NCBI RefSeq assembly: GCF_028747205.1
Contig: NZ_CP112880.1
Coordinates: 992,001-1,056,000, forward strand
DNA length: 64,000 nucleotides
Direction of reading: 5' to 3'
From: Streptomyces sp. CA-278952
GTDB taxonomy: Bacteria > Actinomycetota > Actinomycetes > Streptomycetales > Streptomycetaceae
The translations under genes were made by a program, and so were the position numbers. Below the pieces are notes generated by a model, which was not told the DNA's origin, ran no database searches, and saw only the letters and a list, made by a program, of their open reading frames with translations. How positions within the stretch are numbered: the stretch's first letter is position 1; the number at the start of each line of letters is the position of its first letter. Below, one piece after another: positions 1-8,743 of the stretch.

Positions 1-265
1 CGATGACCGTGGTGAGCGGCAGGTCCAGGGAGGCGGCGAGCTGGGTGAGCGCCGCGGTCTTGCCGATTCCCGGTTCGCCCCAGAGCAGCACGGGCAGGTC
101 GGCGGAGACCGCCAGGGTCAGCGCCTCCAGCTGGGTGTCGGGGCGCGGCTCGGTGGTGGTGTCGCGGAGCAGGCTCATCAGCGTGTCGGCGACGGCGAGT
201 TGGGAGGCGGGAGCGGTGTCCGTGGACACGGCTGCGGGCGTGACGGACGGGGTGTTCGACAGCAT
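1..265 (-). CDS. MoxR-type AAA ATPase, N-terminal part (cut by window edge)
   Basis: The visible 88 residues carry a Walker A motif GEPGIGKT at residues 63-70 after a helical N-terminus, which fits the MoxR branch of AAA+ ATPases that act as chaperones, often with von Willebrand factor A proteins. The ATG at 263-265 has an AGGTGA ribosome site just upstream. The rest of the gene, including Walker B, lies off the left edge. It follows the unrecognised gene at 369-1820 by about 100 bases on the same strand, so the two are probably one operon. Family call is by motif only. Confidence 0.65.
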   Translation of the reverse strand, partial: MLSNTPSVTPAAVSTDTAPASQLAVADTLMSLLRDTTTEPRPDTQLEALTLAVSADLPVLLWGEPGIGKTAALTQLAASLDLPLTTVI

Positions 266-368
266 GAGTGATCACCTGAGGTGTGCGAGAGGGCGAATGG
301 GCACGGGTGCGTACGGAGGTGGCCGAGGATGGTCACGGTGCGGGGCCGTCAGGCCCGGCACACCGGGG

Positions 369-1820
369 TCAGCGGACGGTTGTGTGGCGCGGGCGCCGGG
401 CCCGGCGGGGGCGGGGGTCGACGGGGCGGCGGGGGTCGGAGCGGCGACGGATGGGGCCTGGCCCGAGCAGGTCGGCCCGGAACAGTCCGTAGGTGATCCG
501 CCGTTGCGCGGCGGCCTCCAGTTCGTCCCGCAGAGGACCGTCGCGCAGCAACGCCCCAGGGCCGAGCAGCCCCTCGACGACGGCCAGCGCCCCTGCGGTG
601 TCGCCGTGGTCGAGGCGTTCCCGCACACCGGTGAGGCAGTCCGGCCGCCGGTGCGCCTCGTCGATGGCCTGGAGGCAGGGCAGCGGAGTACCGGTCAGGG
701 CGACCAGCAGTTCTTCGCGGCGGACCTCGGCCGGATCGTGGTCCAGCGGCGCGAGGGCCCCTTCGACGAGGCCGATCCGGTGCTGCTCTCCCCGGCATGC
801 CACGAGGCGCGACGCTCCTGCCCGGTCACCGCCACCTGGACGAGCCGATGCCGGAGCAGGCGGCGACAGGCCCGGCACGAGGGCCCGCGCGACCAGCGGG
901 TGCAGCTGACCGGCCTCGATCGCCCCGCTGCGGAGCAGGTCGAGGTCGGGCAGCACCCAGGTCGCCGCGTCCGGCAGCACCGGTGGTGCGGACGCACCGG
1001 GGTCCGGGGCCGCCTCCGCGACCCGCGCCACCCGCGTCCCCCGACCGTCCGCGCCGGCTGCCAGTTGCAGGAGAAGCCGGCGTCGGCCGCCCAGCCGAAC
1101 GCTGACCGCTCTGTCCGGCCCTTGCCCCTCGGCGCGGAGCAGGATCGCCGCCTCCGCCGCCCAACGGTCGACGGCGCAGCGTCGGTCAGGCGGGACGGCG
1201 CCCCACGGTTCCGGGTCGGCGGCTTCGGCGGCACGGGCGGACGGCAGGTCGTCGAGCCCGCAGCGCATCCGTAGCTCATCGGCCCTGCGCGCGTCCCACA
1301 GGTGACGGTGCAGATCGAGGCGGAAGCGCTGGTTCGGACGCGGGTGAGGGTGACGGCGGGCGCCCGGTTCGGTGTGCGACCCGTCCCACAGTGCGAGGCT
1401 GATCCGCTGTCCGGCGTCCGCCCAGGCGGGCGGGGTCCGGACGACCAGGTGCAGGGGGCCCGGGCCGTCACGCTCCGGCGGGTCGTAGCGGGCCAGTTCG
1501 ATCGTCAGCCCCGGGCGCAGCAGCCCGTTCGGGGCGACCCTCGGCATGTGCCAGCGCAGCAGGTCAGGAGCCAGATGGCGAAGGTCCGCCCGGATGCGGG
1601 CGGCGAGTTCCCGGCCGTGGCCGCGCACCACGGACCGGAGGCGGAAATCGATATCGACGCCTGCCGCGGCGCACGCTCCTGCCCAGTCCCCGGCCTCACG
1701 GCGGGCGGTCGCAGTCTCGATCATCGGGGCCGGCACGGCGAACTCGCGCACGCGCGGCCAGAAGGACGGGGAGGACAAGGGAGATGGGGAGGAATCCCGG
1801 TTCGCGGTCGCAGTGAGCAT
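369..1820 (-). CDS. Hypothetical protein next to MoxR-type ATPase
   Basis: This 483-residue reading frame has normal Streptomyces codon use. I do not recognise a domain. The N-terminal half is rich in Trp, Arg and Leu; the C-terminus is Arg/Pro-rich and looks disordered. No signal peptide or membrane segment is evident. The ATG at 1820 is preferred because AAGGTGA lies six bases upstream; a GTG at 1826 is also possible. Its position directly upstream of a MoxR-type ATPase suggests it belongs to that ATPase system, perhaps as a substrate-recognition or regulatory partner, but this is inference from context alone. Confidence 0.6.
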   Translation of the reverse strand: MLTATANRDSSPSPLSSPSFWPRVREFAVPAPMIETATARREAGDWAGACAAAGVDIDFRLRSVVRGHGRELAARIRADLRHLAPDLLRWHMPRVAPNGLLRPGLTIELARYDPPERDGPGPLHLVVRTPPAWADAGQRISLALWDGSHTEPGARRHPHPRPNQRFRLDLHRHLWDARRADELRMRCGLDDLPSARAAEAADPEPWGAVPPDRRCAVDRWAAEAAILLRAEGQGPDRAVSVRLGGRRRLLLQLAAGADGRGTRVARVAEAAPDPGASAPPVLPDAATWVLPDLDLLRSGAIEAGQLHPLVARALVPGLSPPAPASARPGGGDRAGASRLVACRGEQHRIGLVEGALAPLDHDPAEVRREELLVALTGTPLPCLQAIDEAHRRPDCLTGVRERLDHGDTAGALAVVEGLLGPGALLRDGPLRDELEAAAQRRITYGLFRADLLGPGPIRRRSDPRRPVDPRPRRARRPRHTTVR

Positions 1821-2067
1821 CAGCACTCACCTTGCGCGGACGGGGCCCCCAATCTGTTCATGGAGAGAGTCATCGCGGGGAGCCTAGCTCCGGTCACCGC
1901 GTTCTGCCAGAGCTTATTTATCCGGCGGGGCGCCAACCGCCCCCGAAAGGGCGCCCACACCACCTGTTTTCCGCACCCAGCCCGCTGCCGGCCCTGCACC
2001 GCAGTTCAGGGGTTCCGGGGTGCCGGGGTGCAGGGGTTGCGGCTCACGCATCCGACCGGCACCCGTC

Positions 2068-3291
2068 TCAGCGCAGCGCGCTCATCCTCTGCCACTCGGT
2101 CCACGAGACGTTCCACGCGCCGAAGCCGTTCCCGGGGGCGACCACGCCCTTGGTGTCCTTGCCGGTGATCTCGAACGGGTCGCCGGGCCGCACCTGACCG
2201 TAGAACCAGGCCGCGTCCGCGTCGCTCATTCCTATGCACCCGGAACTGCGGTTGGCCCTGCCGAGATGGCGGGCGTTCCACGGGGCGGCGTGCGCGTACA
2301 TGCCCGACCAGGTCAACCGCATCGAGTGGTCGACCATCTTGTCGTAGGCGTCGGCGAGGCCCACCGTCTCGGAGTTCATGTTGATCGTGCCCTCCTTGGC
2401 CATGAGCACGGCGGTACCTCGCCAGGATCGTTTGTCGCCGCCGGGCGTGCCGCCGGAGACCGGGATCCGGCGGACCGTCCTTCCGTCCCGTACGAGGGAG
2501 AGCCGGTGGCGGTCGAGGTCGACCTCGACGATCTGCCGGTCGCCGATGGTGAAGGACGTCGTGTAGTCGCGTACGAACCAGCCGCCGTCCGCGCCCGAGT
2601 CGGTGCCGTTCAACTCGGCCTTCAGCCTGACCTCGGTCCCCGGCTTCCAGTACGTCCGGGGCCGCCAGTCCACCCGGTCCCGGCCCGACCAGTCGCGCAT
2701 CCAGCCCCAGGAGCCCTCGGTGTCGTTCGAGGTGGTGACCCTGAGGTGCTTCTCGACCTCGGCCCGGTTCCTGACCGGGTTGTCGAATACCAGGGAGATC
2801 GGCTGGGCGACGCCGACGGTGGTGCCGGTGCCGGGTCTCCAGTCGACCTTGTTGACCTTGTCCGCCTTCGCCGTGGTGAATCCGGCCCGGGCGCTCCGGG
2901 CGGTTCCGCCGGTGCTCCGGGTCGCGGCCGTCACCTCGTACGCCGTACCGGGTGCGGACTTGCGGTGGGAGACCCAGGACCGGCCGTCGGCGGCGACCTT
3001 TCCGGCGAGCCGGCGGCCCTCGGCGTCGGTGACGGTCACCGAGGTGAGGCTGCCGCCCGAGACCGTGACCCGTACGGGCTCACCGGCCGGGACCCGCTTG
3101 CCCGCGGGCGTGACGGAGACCGTGACGGGGCGGTCGTCGGGGCTCGGCGTCACCTCGGCGACCGGGGCGCCGGGAGGGGCGCTCGACGAGCAGGCGGCGA
3201 GCGGTGTCAGCAGGGCGGCCGCGACGGCTGCCCGGACGCGGGTACGGGTACGGGCACGGGTACGTACGGGTGTACGTGACGAGCGGGACAA
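2068..3291 (-). CDS. L,D-transpeptidase lipoprotein (YkuD domain)
   Basis: Predicted exported enzyme forming 3-3 cross-links in peptidoglycan. The N-terminus has an Arg-rich stretch, a hydrophobic segment and a lipobox ending LAAC, so it should be a lipoprotein. Two Ig-like domains (about residues 45-235) precede a YkuD domain (about 245-375), the usual actinobacterial layout. The catalytic region reads HAAPWN...SSGCIGM, with the nucleophilic Cys near residue 352; the common motif is SHGC, so the residue before Gly is Ser, not His. The TTG start at 3291 is supported by GGAGG five bases upstream. The Arg-rich n-region is encoded by a run of CGGGTA-like hexamers. It diverges from the FemABX/MurJ operon, consistent with a shared cell-wall role. 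Confidence 0.9.
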   Translation of the reverse strand: MSRSSRTPVRTRARTRTRVRAAVAAALLTPLAACSSSAPPGAPVAEVTPSPDDRPVTVSVTPAGKRVPAGEPVRVTVSGGSLTSVTVTDAEGRRLAGKVAADGRSWVSHRKSAPGTAYEVTAATRSTGGTARSARAGFTTAKADKVNKVDWRPGTGTTVGVAQPISLVFDNPVRNRAEVEKHLRVTTSNDTEGSWGWMRDWSGRDRVDWRPRTYWKPGTEVRLKAELNGTDSGADGGWFVRDYTTSFTIGDRQIVEVDLDRHRLSLVRDGRTVRRIPVSGGTPGGDKRSWRGTAVLMAKEGTINMNSETVGLADAYDKMVDHSMRLTWSGMYAHAAPWNARHLGRANRSSGCIGMSDADAAWFYGQVRPGDPFEITGKDTKGVVAPGNGFGAWNVSWTEWQRMSALR

Positions 3292-3482
3292 GAGGACCTC
3301 CGGGGGTGCCGCGAGAGAGCCGGACGAGTCGGCGATGCTGCGACTGTAGAGCCGGAAAAGCCGAGGTCAGACGCTGTGGAGCGATGTGACGGCGACTGGT
3401 GAGGAACGGTCATGGTCCGGTCACATTCGCCGGTCGGAGCGGTCATGAAGCGCTGTGAGCATCCTCTGCATCCCCGCGAAAC

Positions 3483-3530
3483 GTCCGGGGAGCCGTCCCC
3501 GCGACCGAGTCCGGGGAGCCGTCCCCGCGA
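3483..3530. repeat. Two 22-bp direct repeats with hairpin cores before FemABX gene
   Basis: Identical 22-bp units start at 3483 and 3509 (period 26). Each contains GGGGAGCCGTCCCC, which can fold as a hairpin, and partial units flank them (CCCCGCGA before, CTCCGGGGAG after). They lie in the divergent intergenic region just 5' of the FemABX start at 3560, so they would sit in its leader or promoter. Function unknown. Confidence 0.6.
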
Positions 3531-3559
3531 AAGCTCCGGGGAGAAGGAGAGGCCAGACC

Positions 3560-4762
3560 GTGTCAGCGCTGCTCGTGCCGTCGTCGTCCAGCCCCGTGCC
3601 CCGAGCACGGAACGGAGCCGTGGCCCTGGGAACCATCACCCCGGAGACCTACCGCGGCTTTCTCGCGTCCCCCGAAGGCCGGGCCCTCGGCGCCGGCTTC
3701 CTCCAGTGCCCGTCCTGGGCCGGCGTCAAGGAGGGATGGGACTCCCAACTGATCGGCTGGGGGCCGGATCCGGAGGCGGGCGGGCTGACGGGTGTGGCCC
3801 TGGTGCTGCTGCGGCCGTTCCCCGGTACGCGCAAGTACTTCGCGTACCTCCCCGAAGGGCCCGTCGCCGACTGGAGCGACCCCGACGTCGACGACTGGCT
3901 CGATCCGCTCCTGGGGCACCTGCGCCGTGCGGGCGCCTTCGCCGTGCGCATCGGCCCGTCGCCCGCCTACCGGCGCTGGGACGCCGCCCGGCTCAAGCCG
4001 CTCACCGGCCCGGGCCGACGCCTCGGCGACGTCCTGGCCAGCGAGGTCGACCCCCTCGGCTCCGCCGTCGCCGACCGGCTGCGGGTCAGGGGCTGGCGCC
4101 GCTGCGGTGGCGACGGGTCCGGGCAGGGCGGGGACGCCCAGCCCCGCCACGTCTTCCGGGTGCCGCTCGCCGGACGCACCACGGACGACGTGTGGGCCGG
4201 GCTCAACCAGGAGTGGCGACGCAACGTGCGCCGGGCCCGGAAGGAGGGCGTGGAGGTGGTGGTCGGCAGTGCGGCGGACCTTCCCGAGTTCTGCCGACTC
4301 CTCGCCATCACCGAGCGACGCGACGGATTCCGCCTCGGCCGCTCGCTCGCCTACTACGAGCGCCAGTACGCCGCGCTCAACGCCGAGGAACCGGGTCGGA
4401 TGAAGCTGTACCTGGCCCGTCACCGGGGCGAGATCCTGGCCGCCCACACGCTGATCACCGTGGGCCGTCGCGCCTGGTACCAGACCGGCGCCTCCGCCGA
4501 CCACCGCCGAGAGGTCCGGCCGTCCAACGCCCTGCAATGGCGGATGCTGCTGGATGCCCACGCGCTGGGGGCGGACGTCTACGACATGCGCGGGGTAGCC
4601 TCCACTCTCGATCCGGAAGAACGCGGTTACGGATTGCTGCGGTGGAAGCTCGGCACCGGTGGGCAGGTCGTCGAGACGTTGGGGGAATGGGAGAGGCCAT
4701 TGGGGGGCAGCGCCAACCTCGCGCTTCACCGTGCCTTCCAGGCGTACCTGAACCGCCGATGA
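3560..4762 (+). CDS. FemABX-family aminoacyltransferase (peptidoglycan bridge type)
   Basis: This 400-residue protein matches the FemABX/GNAT-like family that adds amino acids from aminoacyl-tRNA to lipid II side chains. Supporting signs are the PSWAGVKEGWD start of the first GNAT-like half, the NQEWRRNVRRARKEGV segment typical of the second half, and the C-terminal DMRGVASTLDPEERGYGLLRWKLG block. The GTG at 3560 is chosen over upstream ATGs because GAGAAGGAGAG lies just upstream. The stop overlaps the next start (ATGA), so it is coupled to the MurJ-like flippase. With the adjacent flippase this suggests a lipid II-modifying and exporting unit. The substrate amino acid cannot be told from sequence. 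Confidence 0.85.
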   Translation: MSALLVPSSSSPVPRARNGAVALGTITPETYRGFLASPEGRALGAGFLQCPSWAGVKEGWDSQLIGWGPDPEAGGLTGVALVLLRPFPGTRKYFAYLPEGPVADWSDPDVDDWLDPLLGHLRRAGAFAVRIGPSPAYRRWDAARLKPLTGPGRRLGDVLASEVDPLGSAVADRLRVRGWRRCGGDGSGQGGDAQPRHVFRVPLAGRTTDDVWAGLNQEWRRNVRRARKEGVEVVVGSAADLPEFCRLLAITERRDGFRLGRSLAYYERQYAALNAEEPGRMKLYLARHRGEILAAHTLITVGRRAWYQTGASADHRREVRPSNALQWRMLLDAHALGADVYDMRGVASTLDPEERGYGLLRWKLGTGGQVVETLGEWERPLGGSANLALHRAFQAYLNRR

Positions 4763-6444
4763 AGATGAAGATGAAGATGAAGCAGACATCCCCGACGACG
4801 CACACCACCGCGGACCGTCCGGAAGGCGAGGGTGCGGTCTCCGCTCCGCGCGGCAGTGCTGTCATGGCCGCGGGATCCGTCGTCTCCCGCGCCACCGGTT
4901 TCGCCCGGTCCGCCGTGGTCGCGGCGGCTCTGGGCACCATCGGGCCGAGCGCCGACGGCTACGCGGTCGGCAACGCCCTGCCCACCATCGTCTACATGCT
5001 GCTGCTGGGCGGCGCGCTGAACGCCGTCTTCGTTCCCGAGCTGGTCCGGGCCGCGAAGGAACACCCCGACGCGGGGGCCGCGTACACCGACCGGCTCGTC
5101 ACCGTCTGCGTCGTCGCCCTCCTGGTCATCACCGCGGCCGCGGTGTGGGCCGCTCCCGCGATCGTCGACGTGTACACCGACTACACCGGCCGGCAGGCGG
5201 CCATGACCGTCGCGCTGGCCCGCTACTGCCTGCCCCAGATCTTCTTCCTGGGGCTGTTCACGCTGCTCGGCCAGATACTCAACGCACAGGGCCGGTTCGG
5301 CGCGATGATGTGGGCGCCGGCTCTGAACAACATCGTCGTCATGGCCGTCTTCGGCCTGTACCTGGCCCTGTCCCTGGGCGGCGGGGACACCCTCACACCG
5401 ACCGGGACCGCCCTGCTCGGCTGGGGAACGACCGCCGGTATCGCCGTCCAGGCGCTCGCGCTCCTCCCGGCCCTGCGGGCTGCCCGCTTCCGCTGGCGGC
5501 CCCGCTTCGCCCGACGTGACAGCGGACTGATACGCCCCCTGCGGGCGGCCGGCTGGCTGGTGCTGCTGGTCCTCGCGAACCAGGCCGCCTACTGGGTCAC
5601 CACGCGGCTCGCCACGAACGCCGGCCTCGACGGTGGGCCCGGATTCGGCGCCTACAACAACGCCTACGCCCTGTGGGTCGTACCGCACGGCGTCATCACC
5701 GTGTCCGTGATGACCGCGCTCCTGCCACGGATGAGTGCGGCGGCGGCCGACGGGGACACCACCGGTCTGCGGCACGACGTCTCCCACGCCCTGCGGGTCT
5801 GCGCGGCCGCCGTCGTACCCGCCGCCTGCGCGCTGCTCGCCCTCGCCGGGCCGGTGACGTCCCTCGTCTTCGGATACGGCAGGACCAGCGCCGCCGACAC
5901 GGCCGCCCTGGCCGGAATCCTGATGGCCTTCGCACCGGGACTGATCGCCCTGTCGGGCCAGTACGTCCTGTCCCGCGCCTTCTACGCGCTCTCCGACACC
6001 CGCACGCCGTTCCTGCTCAACCTGGTGATCGTCGTCCTCAACGCGGGCCTGTCCCTGGCCGCCGCGTACGTGCTGCCGGCACGCTGGGCCGTCACGGGCA
6101 TGGCAGCGGCCTACTCACTGGCTCTGTGCGCGGGCTGGGCACTGACCGGCAGGGTGCTGAGCCGTCGGCTCGACGTCGTACGCCCCCTGCGGCGGTCGTC
6201 CTCCGCGGCCGCCCACGCACGCCTGCTGCTCGCCGCCGTCCCCGCCACCGCCCTCGGCCACCTCGCGGCCCTCGGCGCGGCACGGGCGGGAGCCCTGGCC
6301 GCCGCCGTCGCCGGCGCGGCCGCCGTCGTCCTCACCTTCGCCCTGCTCGCCCGTCCGCTGCGGCTCGCCGAACTGAACGCGCTGCTCCTGCGTGTACGCA
6401 GTCGGCGGACCCGGACCCGGACCCGGGTCCGGAGCCGGACCTGA
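4759..6444 (+). CDS. MurJ/MviN-type lipid II flippase
   Basis: A 561-residue polytopic membrane protein of the MOP superfamily with about 14 predicted helices. The N-terminal block GSVVSRATGFARSAVVAAALG and the pattern of charged residues in early helices are typical of MurJ/MviN, which flips lipid-linked peptidoglycan precursors across the membrane. It overlaps the FemABX stop by four bases and starts with MKMKMKMK, encoded by four ATGAAG hexamers; the C-terminus ends in an Arg/Thr run encoded by CGGACC hexamers. It is shorter than the large MurJ proteins common in Streptomyces, so it may be an accessory paralog. Confidence 0.85.
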   Translation: MKMKMKMKQTSPTTHTTADRPEGEGAVSAPRGSAVMAAGSVVSRATGFARSAVVAAALGTIGPSADGYAVGNALPTIVYMLLLGGALNAVFVPELVRAAKEHPDAGAAYTDRLVTVCVVALLVITAAAVWAAPAIVDVYTDYTGRQAAMTVALARYCLPQIFFLGLFTLLGQILNAQGRFGAMMWAPALNNIVVMAVFGLYLALSLGGGDTLTPTGTALLGWGTTAGIAVQALALLPALRAARFRWRPRFARRDSGLIRPLRAAGWLVLLVLANQAAYWVTTRLATNAGLDGGPGFGAYNNAYALWVVPHGVITVSVMTALLPRMSAAAADGDTTGLRHDVSHALRVCAAAVVPAACALLALAGPVTSLVFGYGRTSAADTAALAGILMAFAPGLIALSGQYVLSRAFYALSDTRTPFLLNLVIVVLNAGLSLAAAYVLPARWAVTGMAAAYSLALCAGWALTGRVLSRRLDVVRPLRRSSSAAAHARLLLAAVPATALGHLAALGAARAGALAAAVAGAAAVVLTFALLARPLRLAELNALLLRVRSRRTRTRTRVRSRT

Positions 6445-6460
6445 CCACCACCACCACCAC

Positions 6461-6500
6461 CATCGCCATCGCCATCGCCATCGCCATCGCCATCGCCATC
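6461..6500. repeat. (CATCGC) hexanucleotide microsatellite between flippase and response regulator genes
   Basis: About 6.7 perfect tandem copies of CATCGC fill the 3' part of the flippase-regulator gap, preceded by ACC trinucleotides from 6446. The run ends 18 bases before the regulator ATG and just upstream of its GAGGGAG ribosome site. Slippage would change spacing in the leader, not the reading frame. Confidence 0.9.
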
Positions 6501-6518
6501 ATCGAGGGAGAACAACCG

Positions 6519-7202
6519 ATGCCCCGCGTGCTCCTCGTCGAGGACGACCCCTTCGTACGCGAGGGGGTCCAGCTCGGTCTGCGCCGCCGCGGCCACGACG
6601 TACGAGCAGCCGAGACCGGCGAGGACGGCCTCGCCGCACTGGCCGAATTCCGCCCCGACCTCCTGCTGCTGGACCTGATGCTGCCCGGAATGACCGGCGT
6701 CCAGGTCTGCCGGCAGGTCCGCGAGCACAGCCAGCTGCCGATCATCATGCTCACCGCGCGCGGCGACGACTTCGACGTGGTCATCGGCCTGGAGGCCGGC
6801 GCCGACGACTACATCGTCAAACCCGCCCGGCCCGAGGTGATCGACGCCCGGATCCGGGCCGTGCTGCGCCGCATGGACGACGGCTCCTCGGGCCGCCCGG
6901 CCATCGAGGTCTACGGCGACCTCACCATCGACCGGGTCGGTCTGACCGTCTCCAGAGCGGGCCGGCTTCTGACGCTCGCTCCCTCGGAGCTCAGGCTGCT
7001 CCTGCACCTGTCCGCCGCCCCCGAGCAGGTGTTCAGCAGGCAGCAGCTCCTGGAGAACGTCTGGGAGCACACCTTCCACGCCGACGGCCGGCTGGTCGAC
7101 GCCTGTGTCGCCCGGCTGCGCGGCAAGATCGAGAACGAGGTCGGCAGCCCGCGTTACGTCCAGACGCTGCGGGGCTTCGGCTACCGCTTCGGACCGCTGT
7201 GA
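6519..7202 (+). CDS. OmpR-family response regulator
   Basis: A 227-residue two-component regulator. The receiver domain (about 3-118) has the acidic pocket EDD at 8-10, phospho-acceptor D52 in LLLLDLMLPG, the TAR switch and the lysine of YIVKPA. The C-terminal winged-helix domain (about 130-225) has the usual RQQLLENVWE and RLVDACVARLRGKIE recognition-helix region. Its stop overlaps the kinase GTG start, so it is translationally coupled to its likely partner. It resembles the AfsQ1 type of streptomycete regulators in overall sequence, but the paralog cannot be fixed by eye. Neighbours suggest control of cell-envelope functions. Confidence 0.93.
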   Translation: MPRVLLVEDDPFVREGVQLGLRRRGHDVRAAETGEDGLAALAEFRPDLLLLDLMLPGMTGVQVCRQVREHSQLPIIMLTARGDDFDVVIGLEAGADDYIVKPARPEVIDARIRAVLRRMDDGSSGRPAIEVYGDLTIDRVGLTVSRAGRLLTLAPSELRLLLHLSAAPEQVFSRQQLLENVWEHTFHADGRLVDACVARLRGKIENEVGSPRYVQTLRGFGYRFGPL

Positions 7203-8743
7203 TCACCGTCCCCCGGCCCGGCCGCCCGCGCAGTGGCGGGAACGAGGGACAGGACGGCGCGGGTTCGTCCGCGAGCACCCGCGGGCGCTCGCGGGCCAGG
7301 GCGTTCGGCCTGCGTACCCGACTGCTGGCCGCCTTCCTGCTGGTCGCCGTGGTCAGCGCCGGCACGACGTCCGCGCTGACCTACCGCGAGGCCCGCAACG
7401 CGCTGCTGAAGACCGCACAGGACACGGCGGTCTCGACGTTCCGCGACCAGGTCCAGCGGACGGGCTGGGGGCTGCCCATTCAGGAGGAGGGGCTGGAGGA
7501 AGTCCTGCGCGACCTCGCCCGCACGGGCAAACCGCGCCCCTGGGTGGTGTTCGCCGAGTACGGTTCGCTCCTCGCGTCCTCGGGCGAGAACCCGGTCTCC
7601 ACCGTCATCACCCCCGAGCTGCGGCGGGCCGCGACGGCCGACCGGTACGGGAGCTTCGAGCGGGTCGTCAGGGACGGCGTCCCGTACCTGACCATCGGCA
7701 TGCCCACGGTCTTCAGGACCGGCCCGGACAGCGTGCTGCCCACCGGACTCGTCCTGTACGCCGTCATGCGGATGACCGACGAGCAGGTCAACGTCGACGC
7801 CCTGCTCGTCGCCGCCCGGAACGGCGCCCTGCCCGGCCTCGCCATCGCGCTCGTACCCGGCCTGATCGCCGCGCGCAGTGTGCTGCGTCCGGTGCGGGAG
7901 CTGCGCCGCGCGGCCAGGAGCATGGGCAACGGCAGGCTCGACACCCGGATCCCGGTACGCGGCAATGACGAACTGGCCGACCTGGCGGACACCTTCAACG
8001 CATCGGCGGGACAACTGGAGCGGTCCGTCGGCGAACTGCGCGACGCCGAGGCACGGGCGCGCCGCTTCGCCTCCGACGTCTCGCACGAACTGCGCACCCC
8101 CCTGGCCGGGATGCTCGCCGTCACCGAGGTCCTCGATGAGGACGCGGACCGTCTGGACGCAGACACCGCCCAGGCGGTCCGGCTGGTCAGCGCGGAGACC
8201 GGAAAGCTCGCCGTACTCGTCGAGGACCTGATGGAGATATCCCGCTTCGACGCCCGCGCCGCCGAGTTGAACTCCGACGAGATCGACGTCTCCGAGGCCA
8301 TCCGCAAGTCCCTCCAGACCCGGCGCTGGTCGAACGACGACCGGATCCACGTCGAGCTCCCCACCGGTATCCGGGCCCGGCTCGACCCGCGCCGCTACGA
8401 CATCGTGGTCGCCAACCTCGTCGGCAACGCCCTGCGGCACGGTGGCGCGCCCGTCACGGTGCGCCTGCGCACCGAGGCGAGCTCCTCCGGCACGCAGGTG
8501 CTCATCACCGAGGTCGCGGACAGCGGCCCCGGCATCCCCTCGGCCTCGCTCCCGCACATCTTCGACCGCTTCTACAAGGCCGACGCGGCCCGTACCCGAT
8601 CGCCGGGCAGCGGCCTGGGGCTGGCGATCACCCTGGAGAACGTGCGTCTGCACGGCGGGACGGTCCGCGCGGGGAACCTGCCCGGCGGCGGTGCCGTCTT
8701 CACCGTCGAGATACCGCTCCGGGTCGAGGAGGCCGGCAGATGA
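7199..8743 (+). CDS. Sensor histidine kinase
   Basis: A 514-residue membrane sensor kinase paired with the regulator just upstream (GTGA overlap). A first membrane helix lies about 40-60 and a second about 208-226, enclosing an extracytoplasmic sensor of about 145 residues. A HAMP-like segment follows, then the HisKA motif SDVSHELRTPLAG with H296, and an HATPase domain with NLVGNALRHG, DSGPGI and GSGLGLAI boxes. The GTG at 7199 is the start consistent with coupling. The N-terminal 35 residues are Ser/Arg/Gly-rich and likely disordered. It overlaps the downstream lipoprotein start by four bases. Confidence 0.93.
   Translation: MITVPRPGRPRSGGNEGQDGAGSSASTRGRSRARAFGLRTRLLAAFLLVAVVSAGTTSALTYREARNALLKTAQDTAVSTFRDQVQRTGWGLPIQEEGLEEVLRDLARTGKPRPWVVFAEYGSLLASSGENPVSTVITPELRRAATADRYGSFERVVRDGVPYLTIGMPTVFRTGPDSVLPTGLVLYAVMRMTDEQVNVDALLVAARNGALPGLAIALVPGLIAARSVLRPVRELRRAARSMGNGRLDTRIPVRGNDELADLADTFNASAGQLERSVGELRDAEARARRFASDVSHELRTPLAGMLAVTEVLDEDADRLDADTAQAVRLVSAETGKLAVLVEDLMEISRFDARAAELNSDEIDVSEAIRKSLQTRRWSNDDRIHVELPTGIRARLDPRRYDIVVANLVGNALRHGGAPVTVRLRTEASSSGTQVLITEVADSGPGIPSASLPHIFDRFYKADAARTRSPGSGLGLAITLENVRLHGGTVRAGNLPGGGAVFTVEIPLRVEEAGR

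Noticed and set aside
3412..4758. Upstream in-frame extension of the flippase frame as a larger fusion protein
   Set aside because: That stretch is an out-of-frame shadow of the FemABX gene; coupling by ATGA supports the start at 4759.
6461..6500. Coding sequence extending through the CATCGC run
   Set aside because: The flippase stop precedes it and the regulator start follows it; the run is intergenic.
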